DNA of 5,789 nucleotides from an uncultured Veillonella sp. Its GTDB lineage: Bacteria > Bacillota > Negativicutes > Veillonellales > Veillonellaceae. Position 1 is the stretch's first letter; every line of letters starts with the position of its first letter. Location: contig CALGLI010000274.1 in the NCBI GenBank assembly GCA_937930265.1, positions 1 through 5,789 of the forward strand, given 5' to 3'. Below, piece after piece: positions 1 to 4,877 of the stretch. A program made the translations under genes and the position numbers. Below the pieces are notes generated by a model. That model was not told the DNA's origin. It made no database searches and saw only the letters and a list, made by a program, of their open reading frames with translations.

Positions 1-73
1 TTTATTCGGATTATGAACAATACTTTTTTCAACATCATTTCGTATTATTATCATCCTTTTAGTAAATAAGTTA
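1..73. other. Left edge, no gene supported
   Basis: All three forward frames are open for a short distance from the edge and stop at 14-16, 60-62 and 67-69. The frame ending at 67-69 stops just before a strong terminator, so the 3' end of an upstream gene is possible. The 19 to 22 residues available in either longer frame are not recognisable, and I cannot choose between them. Confidence 0.3.
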
Positions 74-111
74 AAAAAGTAGCTGAGCAAGGTATTGTTT
101 AGCTGTTTTTT
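74..111 (+). terminator. Intrinsic terminator of the upstream transcription unit
   Basis: Two 17-nt arms (74-90 and 95-111) pair throughout, allowing a few G-U pairs, around a GGTA loop at 91-94. The right arm ends in a run of six T. The left arm begins with A residues, so the structure could also stop transcription from the opposite direction. It separates whatever lies upstream from the bacteriocin-like region. Confidence 0.8.
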
Positions 112-151
112 AATTGGGCACTATAAAAATTTTTCTCGAAAATAAGAAACT

Positions 152-194
152 TGCACGATTTACTCATTACTAAAGCTATTTAGCGATGTATACT
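152..194 (+). promoter_or_regulatory. Promoter P1 with shared upstream element
   Basis: A -10-like TATACT lies at 189-194 with no good -35; the hexamer at the expected distance is CATTAC or ATTACT. Instead the element TGCACGATTTACTCAT (152-167) lies upstream. The same element, with 15 of 16 bases matching, occurs at 724-739, where its distance to TATAAT is identical (36 nt from GCACGA to the -10 start). A weak -35 plus a conserved upstream element suggests an activator-dependent promoter. Expected transcription start is near 201, giving a leader of about 155 nt before the precursor gene at 358. Confidence 0.6.
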
Positions 195-225
195 TAGTAG
201 TGTAAAGATGATTATCTAAAAAAAG

Positions 226-264
226 AAAGGAGAGTTGTTTATGACTAATAATGTTAATTGTTAA
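226..264 (+). other. Strong ribosome binding site with a 7-codon ORF
   Basis: AAAGGAGAG at 226-234 is a near-ideal Shine-Dalgarno at good distance from ATG at 241, but the frame reads only MTNNVNC before TAA at 262-264. It may be a regulatory leader peptide, or the start of a gene destroyed by deletion or frameshift. Neighbouring frames give only another 12-residue ORF (250-288), so no lost protein can be reconstructed. The site lies in the P1 transcript, upstream of the lanthipeptide-like gene. Confidence 0.3.
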
Positions 265-285
265 TTTAGGAAGTATATATGTTTC

Positions 286-315
286 TTGAGATGTGAAAAT
301 TTTCCTTGTTATAGT
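286..315 (+). promoter_or_regulatory. Candidate sigma-70-type promoter for the precursor gene
   Basis: TTGAGA at 286-291 and TATAGT at 310-315 are separated by 18 nt and each match consensus at 5 of 6 positions. Transcription would begin near 322, leaving the ribosome binding site at 346-350 intact. The spacer contains the perfect palindrome GAAAATTTTC (295-304), a possible operator. A competing pair, TTGACA (315-320) with TAAATT (338-343), would start inside the ribosome binding site and is less likely. Confidence 0.4.
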
Positions 316-357
316 TGACAGATATAGAGTTAAATGATAAATTATAGGAGAAACAAA

Positions 358-534
358 ATGGAAGAAAATTATGTAGAAGTTGATAGCTTGCGTCATGAAA
401 TTGACAATCAAGAATTAGCAGGTAATTCTGCAGCTGGACTCAGAACAGCAATTCGAATGACTAGTCAAGGTCGCTGTGGGTGGGCTTTCACGCTTTCTTA
501 TGAATGTACGTCACCAAATGTCCGCTGTAGATAG
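358..534 (+). CDS. Lanthipeptide (lantibiotic) precursor-like peptide, 58 aa
   Basis: This probably encodes a ribosomally made, post-translationally modified antimicrobial peptide precursor. The ATG at 358 is chosen over the in-frame ATG at 334 because AGGAG (346-350) is correctly placed for it. Residues 1-27 form an acidic leader (seven Asp/Glu, one Arg) ending in SAAG, a plausible double-glycine-type cleavage site. Residues 28-58 form a basic core with five Arg and Cys40, Cys50 and Cys57. Each Cys has a Ser/Thr partner upstream: Ser36-Cys40, Thr45-Cys50 and Ser52-Cys57. The segment TLSYEC (45-50) matches the T-x-S/T-x-D/E-C ring of lacticin 481-type class II lantibiotics, linked in that family to lipid II binding. 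The leader lacks the FNLD box of class I, although the core start also faintly recalls Pep5/epilancin peptides. No LanM, LanB/C or exporter is in the window, so modification is inferred. The small membrane peptide follows after 23 nt. Confidence 0.7.
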   Translation: MEENYVEVDSLRHEIDNQELAGNSAAGLRTAIRMTSQGRCGWAFTLSYECTSPNVRCR

Positions 535-557
535 AATGAACAAGATTGGAGAGTAAG

Positions 558-665
558 ATGGAAGGAATTATTGGAACACTTGAGTTTTATGCTCCCGTAT
601 TGATTCTAGGAGCATCTATTATTGGTATCGTCTACGTTATGAAAAAACGAAAAGAACGAAAATGA
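558..665 (+). CDS. Single-span membrane peptide, 35 aa, possible immunity peptide
   Basis: This short gene starts 23 nt after the lanthipeptide-like gene and ends just before a terminator, so the two share a transcript. GGAGAG (548-553) provides a Shine-Dalgarno for the ATG at 558. The peptide has a short N-terminus with two Glu, a hydrophobic segment at about residues 10-28 (APVLILGASIIGIVYVM region), and a strongly basic tail MKKRKERK. By the positive-inside rule the tail should be cytoplasmic. I do not recognise the family. Position next to a bacteriocin precursor makes a small immunity protein the most natural guess. A toxin-like or second bacteriocin peptide, or a small regulatory subunit of a transporter, remains possible. 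Confidence 0.6.
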   Translation: MEGIIGTLEFYAPVLILGASIIGIVYVMKKRKERK

Positions 666-674
666 TGTATATTT

Positions 675-703
675 AAAAAGCCATACTAGTTTATGGCTTT
701 TTT
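675..703 (+). terminator. Intrinsic terminator after the precursor operon
   Basis: AAAAAGCCATA (675-685) pairs perfectly with TATGGCTTTTT (692-702) around a 6-nt loop, and the T run reaches 703. The stem starts 9 nt after the stop of the 35-residue peptide. It closes the two-gene unit and separates it from the ABC ATPase gene, which has its own promoter. The A/T symmetry would allow function in both directions. Confidence 0.88.
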
Positions 704-723
704 ACTTGTCTTTAGAGAGATTA

Positions 724-766
724 TGCACGAATTACTCATGATATTAAAGCTCAGATTGATTATAAT
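724..766 (+). promoter_or_regulatory. Promoter P2 of the ABC ATPase-ftsX operon, same element as P1
   Basis: A consensus TATAAT lies at 761-766 with a weak -35 (CATGAT or ATGATA near 737-743). The element TGCACGAATTACTCAT (724-739) repeats the one at 152-167, with one difference in 16 bases and the same 36-nt distance to the -10 box. TAAAGCT follows in both copies, shifted by 2 nt. Within the element CACGAATTACTCATG is an imperfect dyad (5 of 7 pairs). Start of transcription is expected near 773. Because the next terminator-like structure is only after 4831, this promoter should feed the whole operon. Confidence 0.65.
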
Positions 767-797
767 AGTCTTGTAAAATAGAAATGGAGGAATATTT

Positions 798-1502
798 ATG
801 TCACAATTAGTTGTAAAAAATTTAAATAAAGAGTTTGGGGAGGGAGATAGCCTAGTTCATGCTTTATCGGATGTTAATCTCTCTGTAAAGACAGGAGAAT
901 TTCTTGCTATTATGGGAGCAAGCGGCAGTGGAAAAACAACTTTGTTAAACTGTATTTCAACAATCGATAAGCCGACGTCAGGTGATATTTCCTTTGAGGG
1001 ATTTGATATCATCAATGCAACAGATAATCAATTGGCAAACTATCGCTCACAAAATATTTCCTATATCTTTCAATCTTATAATTTAGTTGAAACTTTAACA
1101 GTTTATGAGAATATTGTCTTACCATTACAAATTCAAGGGAAAAAAGTTGCTGATTGTCATTTAAAAATAGAAAATATCCTAGAAAAATTATCAATTGGTC
1201 AATTACGAAATAAATTTCCCAATCAATTATCAGGAGGACAAAGACAGCGTGTTGCCACCGCACGTGCTCTAATTGATGAATCTAAACTGCTTATTGCAGA
1301 TGAACCAACAGGTAACTTGGATCCACAAACGAGTCGTGATATTTCCGACCTTTTCAAAGCCATCAATAACTCTGGTACTACGGTGGTGATGGTAACACAT
1401 GATATGGATATGGTGTCCTATCTAAACAAACGAGTGATTGCCTTAGAAGGCGGTCGAGTAGTGAGTGATCAAATGAGAGGGGCCGCATTCCATGAAAATT
1501 AG
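798..1502 (+). CDS. ABC ATPase, apparent mosaic: BceA-type N-terminus, FtsE C-terminus
   Basis: This is an intact 234-residue ABC nucleotide-binding subunit with Walker A GASGSGKT (40-47), Q-loop Gln92, signature LSGGQ (144-148), Walker B LLIADE (164-169), D-loop NLDP (173-176) and H-loop His201. GGAGG (786-790) supports the ATG at 798. Residues 1 to about 165 resemble BceA-type ATPases of peptide-antibiotic resistance or lantibiotic immunity transporters: IMGASGSGKTTLLN, STIDKPTSGDI, IFQSYNLVETLTVYENI and RVATARALI. FtsE normally has GPSGAGKS and FQDF-type segments there. From about residue 166 to the end it reads as FtsE: ADEPTGNLDPQTS, INNSGTTVVMVTH, KRVIALEGGRVVSD and the RG tail. The switch falls near 1284-1325. 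The gene overlaps ftsX by 11 bp, as native ftsE often does, and no BceB permease follows. All catalytic motifs are present, so ATPase activity is likely. Whether the FtsX-contacting surface around the Q-loop, which comes from the BceA-like part, still fits FtsX is unknown. An assembly join is the main alternative. Confidence 0.85.
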   Translation: MSQLVVKNLNKEFGEGDSLVHALSDVNLSVKTGEFLAIMGASGSGKTTLLNCISTIDKPTSGDISFEGFDIINATDNQLANYRSQNISYIFQSYNLVETLTVYENIVLPLQIQGKKVADCHLKIENILEKLSIGQLRNKFPNQLSGGQRQRVATARALIDESKLLIADEPTGNLDPQTSRDISDLFKAINNSGTTVVMVTHDMDMVSYLNKRVIALEGGRVVSDQMRGAAFHEN

Positions 1503-2379
1503 AACCTTTAAGTATTATATTAAAGAAGCCATCAAATCCATGCGTCGCAATGGATTGATGTCCTTGGCATCTATTTCCACGGTGACGTTGTCCTTGTTTA
1601 TCTTGGGCGTATTTGCCTGTGGCGTTGTGAATCTTAACAATTTGGCGTCTCATTTAGAGAGCCAAGTACAGATTAGTATCTATTTGAAAGATAATTTAAC
1701 AACACCGCAAGTGATGGAATTAGGCAAAAAATTAAAAGCTTTGCCAGAGTTAAAGGACATTGAATTTGTCACAAAAGATGAAGCCATGAAACGCTTTAAA
1801 GAGCGCTTAGGGGAGCAACAACAATTAGTAGACTCCCTAGATGGACATAACCCATTGCCAACGTCTTATGTGTTGACTTTCAATACCCCAGACCAAGTGA
1901 AATCCACAGCGGAACTAGTGTCTAAATATCCAGAAGTAGAAAGTGCTCACTATGGACAAGATGTGATTGAGCAAATTTTTGAAGTTACAAAAATTATCCG
2001 CATCGGCGGTATTGTGCTCATCGGGTTCCTAGCGGGGGCTACCTTGTTTATTATTTCTAATACGATCCGTTTGACTGTGTTTGCCCGTCGTAAAGAAATT
2101 GGAATTATGAAATATGTAGGGGCTACGAACTGGTTTATCCGTTGGCCTTTTGTATTGGAAGGTATGTTTTTAGGCGCTATTGGTGGTGCTATAGCAGGCG
2201 TTGCCACATGGCAATTCTACCGCTATATCACGATGGAAGTCATTGCCAACTTTGCCTTTATGCCATTAGTGCCAATGATGCCATTTATCTATGAATTATC
2301 CGTAGGATTAGTTGGGATAGGTGTCATTGTGGGGGCAATTGGTAGTACCATTTCGTTAAAACAATATATGAAAGTGTAG
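1492..2379 (+). CDS. ftsX: Cell division permease-like protein FtsX
   Basis: FtsX is the membrane subunit of the FtsEX complex, which couples cytoplasmic ATP hydrolysis to activation of cell-wall hydrolases during division. The 295 residues show the family layout: cytoplasmic N-terminus with KEAIKSMRRNG, a first membrane span at about 22-47, an extracytoplasmic domain at 48-168, then three spans at about 170-191, 220-242 and 267-288. The conserved FtsX block FARRKEIGIMKYVGAT (197-212) lies between spans 2 and 3. Length is normal. GAGAGGGG (1475-1482) and the 11-bp overlap with the ATPase gene indicate translational coupling. A secreted coiled-coil hydrolase follows 2 nt downstream, the expected effector. 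The gene itself looks ordinary; its oddity is the mosaic ATPase in front of it. Confidence 0.95.
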   Translation: MKIRTFKYYIKEAIKSMRRNGLMSLASISTVTLSLFILGVFACGVVNLNNLASHLESQVQISIYLKDNLTTPQVMELGKKLKALPELKDIEFVTKDEAMKRFKERLGEQQQLVDSLDGHNPLPTSYVLTFNTPDQVKSTAELVSKYPEVESAHYGQDVIEQIFEVTKIIRIGGIVLIGFLAGATLFIISNTIRLTVFARRKEIGIMKYVGATNWFIRWPFVLEGMFLGAIGGAIAGVATWQFYRYITMEVIANFAFMPLVPMMPFIYELSVGLVGIGVIVGAIGSTISLKQYMKV

Positions 2380-2381
2380 GA

Positions 2382-3557
2382 ATGATGAAGAAAAAAACAG
2401 TAACACTAGTAGCTAGTTTACTATGCGGTTCTATCATGATGGCTACACCGTACTGGTATCAGGCACAAGATGAAGACTTAACGAATCAGCTGTCAAATAT
2501 TCAACAACAAATGACAAATGAAGCGAATAAAAAGTCGGAAGCGGAAAAAACGATTGGTACCGTATATGAACAGTTACATGCTATACAAATTGAATTAGAT
2601 ACAGCTACTGCTGAGTTAAAGCAAGTACAAGCAGAGCGGATTCAGCTGGATCAAGATATTGCAAAAACAGAGACGGAACTAAAAGCAGCACAAGCTCGCT
2701 TACAGTCTCGTGAAAAAGTATTCTACAAACGGGTGAGAGATATTTATATCAACGGTCGTTTAAGCTACTTGGATGTCGTGGTTGGCTCTAAAGACTTTAG
2801 CGACTTTGCAAACCGGATGGAAATGTTGAAGCGAATTTTGCAATCCGATATGGATTTAATTAACACTATTAAAGCAGAGCGAGAAGAAATTGCTAACAAA
2901 AAAGCTAAGTTAGAGGAAGACCGTGCAAAAGTACTAGAACTCGAAAAAGTGGCACAAGAAAAACAAAACTTGATTAATCAGAAAAAAGCTGAACGCCAAG
3001 CTGTGTTAGAACGGGCCATGAATGACCGTGATACAGCGGAACGAGCCTATAATGAGTTAATGGCATCTTCTGCTAGTATTACAGCTATGTTGCAACAACG
3101 GGCTGCAGAACGTGCGGCAGCGGCGGCCGCTGCTAGCCAAGGAGGAGGCGGTGGTGCTACTTGGGTACAAGGAACAGGTCAATTATCAGCTCCTGTTAGT
3201 GCACCTGTTACCTCTAATTTTGGATGGCGTATTCATCCAATTTATGGAACTAGTCGTCTTCATGCAGGGACTGACTTTGGTGTTGATGAAGGTACACCAG
3301 TTCATGCAGCCGATGGTGGTGTAGTCGTTGAGGCTGGTTGGATTAGTGGCTATGGCTATACAGTTATCATCGATCATGGTAATGGTATGTCTACTTTGTA
3401 TGCTCATAATAGCGATGTAGCCGTAAGTCCAGGACAAACCGTGTCGAAAGGTCAAGTGGTTTCCTATTCTGGTAATACCGGCGGTTCTACAGGTCCACAT
3501 CTTCATTTCGAGGTACGTATTAACGGTGAACCAACAGATCCGATGGGATACTTATAG
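2382..3557 (+). CDS. Secreted coiled-coil M23 (LytM) peptidase, EnvC/PcsB-like
   Basis: Probably a peptidoglycan endopeptidase or amidase activator controlled by FtsEX. The 391 residues begin with a signal peptide (KKK, hydrophobic stretch about 6-22, plausible cleavage near Ala28). A long Glu/Lys/Gln/Ala-rich coiled coil (about 30-235) follows, then an Ala run and GGGGG linker (about 240-258), then a C-terminal M23 domain (about 268-391). The metal-site motif HAGTD (His294, Asp298), His342 and HLHFE (His373, His375) are all present, so the enzyme should be active. E. coli EnvC, in contrast, has a degenerate LytM domain and only activates amidases. Coiled-coil plus hydrolase also describes PcsB and CwlO, the FtsX partners of Gram-positives. 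It starts 2 nt after ftsX with only a weak AGGA, implying coupling; ATG at 2382 or 2385 could be used. Cleavage specificity cannot be read from sequence. Confidence 0.9.
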   Translation: MMKKKTVTLVASLLCGSIMMATPYWYQAQDEDLTNQLSNIQQQMTNEANKKSEAEKTIGTVYEQLHAIQIELDTATAELKQVQAERIQLDQDIAKTETELKAAQARLQSREKVFYKRVRDIYINGRLSYLDVVVGSKDFSDFANRMEMLKRILQSDMDLINTIKAEREEIANKKAKLEEDRAKVLELEKVAQEKQNLINQKKAERQAVLERAMNDRDTAERAYNELMASSASITAMLQQRAAERAAAAAAASQGGGGGATWVQGTGQLSAPVSAPVTSNFGWRIHPIYGTSRLHAGTDFGVDEGTPVHAADGGVVVEAGWISGYGYTVIIDHGNGMSTLYAHNSDVAVSPGQTVSKGQVVSYSGNTGGSTGPHLHFEVRINGEPTDPMGYL

Positions 3558-3565
3558 AGGAGACT

Positions 3566-4831
3566 ATGAAAGATAAGAAAAAAATGTCTATTTGGTATAA
3601 GGCTAAGACCTATCTGTTAGGCGTAAGATATGAAGTCATTACAAAAGATGAATCAGGAAATATTATCAGCATAGAAGATGACCTTGAACATGAGAGCATT
3701 AAAGCTCTCATTAAATACTACTTGTTCATTGCATTTACTTGGATTCTTACCTTTTTAATAGGCTTAACAGCTTTCTTTTGGTATATCTCAGGATCCCCTC
3801 TAGGGATTGCTAAATTTGGATATACTTATTACATCACCACCCAATGGGCCATGGATCCTCCAGCCAAAGAAGAACTTTTTGTGAATATGCTGAAAGGGCT
3901 AGTCAAAGGGACTCATGATAAACATACTGTCTATTTAGATAAGGATGATATGAAAGAGCTGGAAATGCATACATCCTCAACTTATAGTGGTATCGGTTTA
4001 TTGTTGGACTTTTCGGATGGTAAAATATTGAAAGTTGGTGCTACCATGGAAGGGCAACCGGCGGAAGCCGCAGGCCTTCAAAAAGGAGATCAAATCCTTT
4101 CTATTGATGGCACACCTGTGTCTGATATAGAAAAAGAAGATGTAGCGAATCACATTCGAGGTGAAGAAGGAACTTTTGTAGTACTTCGCATTCTTCGCAA
4201 TGGAGAAGAACAAGAGTTTTCCATTGAACGGAAGACGATTGTGATGCCCACTGTAAAAGGGCAAATGCTAACAGATGAGGTTGGCTATATTCGAGTCACA
4301 CAATTTGCTGAAAGAACAGTAGATGAATTTACGAAAGCCTATGAGGAACTCCAATCTAAAGGAATGAAACGGTTAGTCTTAGACTTGCGTGATAATCCAG
4401 GGGGCTTAATTACGACAGCTCATGGTATAGGACAATATTTAGTGCCGAAAGGACCGATTGTGACGGTACAAACGAGACGGGGTAAAACAACGGCCTATAT
4501 GTCTAGAGGAGAGTATCCTCTCATTCCATTAGTTGTGTTGATTAATGGTAATTCTGCAAGTGCTTCAGAAATTATTGCTGGTGCTGTGCAAGATACAAAA
4601 TCAGGTACTATTGTAGGTACAAAAAGTTATGGCAAAGGTACTGTGCAGAGCGTACTACAAGGTCTTGACGGAGAAGGGTTAAAGATTACTATCGCTCGCT
4701 ATCATACACCAAATGATAGAGTCATCGATGGTATTGGTATTGAACCAGATGAGGTTGTGGAGCCGTCCAAAACAAATCCTGAAGAGGATGTACAAATGGA
4801 ACGTGCTATTGAAATTGTAAAAACTCTATGA
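3566..4831 (+). CDS. S41 carboxyl-terminal processing protease (CtpA/CtpB/Prc family)
   Basis: A membrane-anchored serine protease that trims C-termini of envelope proteins. The 421 residues comprise a cytoplasmic N-terminal segment (1-50), one membrane span (about 51-75), a helical region, a PDZ domain (about 136-222, with GIGLLLD and GDQILSIDG) and the S41 catalytic core. By spacing to E. coli Prc (Ser430, Asp441, Lys455), the nucleophile is Ser332 in NSASASE, with Asp343 and Lys357 in SYGKGTVQ; the DLRDNPGG block is also present. AGGAG (3558-3562) precedes the ATG at 3566, and the gene starts 8 nt after the M23 gene, in one operon. The 50-residue cytoplasmic part is longer than the usual short anchor of CtpB-type enzymes. 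In some Gram-negatives such proteases control levels of murein hydrolases; a similar role on the neighbour is inference. Confidence 0.93.
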   Translation: MKDKKKMSIWYKAKTYLLGVRYEVITKDESGNIISIEDDLEHESIKALIKYYLFIAFTWILTFLIGLTAFFWYISGSPLGIAKFGYTYYITTQWAMDPPAKEELFVNMLKGLVKGTHDKHTVYLDKDDMKELEMHTSSTYSGIGLLLDFSDGKILKVGATMEGQPAEAAGLQKGDQILSIDGTPVSDIEKEDVANHIRGEEGTFVVLRILRNGEEQEFSIERKTIVMPTVKGQMLTDEVGYIRVTQFAERTVDEFTKAYEELQSKGMKRLVLDLRDNPGGLITTAHGIGQYLVPKGPIVTVQTRRGKTTAYMSRGEYPLIPLVVLINGNSASASEIIAGAVQDTKSGTIVGTKSYGKGTVQSVLQGLDGEGLKITIARYHTPNDRVIDGIGIEPDEVVEPSKTNPEEDVQMERAIEIVKTL

Positions 4832-4854
4832 TATAGCGGCTTCGGCCGCTCTAT
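4831..4854 (+). other. UUCG-loop hairpin between the protease gene and obg
   Basis: AGCGGC-TTCG-GCCGCT (4835-4850) is a perfect 6-bp GC-rich stem on a TTCG tetraloop, extended by three more pairs after one mismatch. It begins at the last base of the protease stop codon. No T run follows, so it is a poor classical terminator. It may stabilise the upstream mRNA 3' end or cause partial read-through into obg, which starts 24 nt later. Confidence 0.55.
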
Positions 4855-4877
4855 CTATAGGGCTAGAGGAAAAAAAT

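Larger units (their letters stand above)
112..357 (+). other. AT-rich regulatory leader without a supported gene
   Basis: This stretch holds promoter P1 (152-194), a strong Shine-Dalgarno followed by a very short ORF (226-264), a 10-bp palindrome GAAAATTTTC (295-304) and a candidate second promoter (286-315). I see no longer coding region on either strand. The long reverse-strand frame here has low-complexity AT-driven composition and overlaps promoters and the precursor's start. Confidence 0.6.

Noticed and set aside
315..343. Promoter pair TTGACA / TAAATT with 17-nt spacing
   Set aside because: The -35 is perfect, but the start of transcription would fall at about 350, within or after the ribosome binding site of the precursor gene.
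334..357. Earlier in-frame ATG adding eight residues to the precursor peptide
   Set aside because: The Shine-Dalgarno AGGAG at 346-350 lies inside this extension and is spaced for the ATG at 358; no good ribosome binding site precedes 334.
160..411. Long reverse-strand ORF (83 codons) across the upstream region
   Set aside because: Its composition is AT-driven (Ile, Phe, Thr, Leu, Tyr), it resembles no family I know, and it overlaps promoters and the start of the supported precursor gene.
3110..3160. GC-rich Ala/Gly-coding stretch, including a NotI site, as a foreign insert or vector trace
   Set aside because: It is simply the flexible Ala/Gly linker between coiled coil and M23 domain, in frame and expected for this protein type.
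3186..3506. Reverse-strand ORF of 106 codons inside the M23 domain
   Set aside because: It is antisense to a clearly conserved catalytic domain with intact motifs, so it is a shadow frame.
4831..4870. Hairpin after ctpA as a full intrinsic terminator
   Set aside because: The stem is good but no T run follows, so I list it only as a hairpin of uncertain role.
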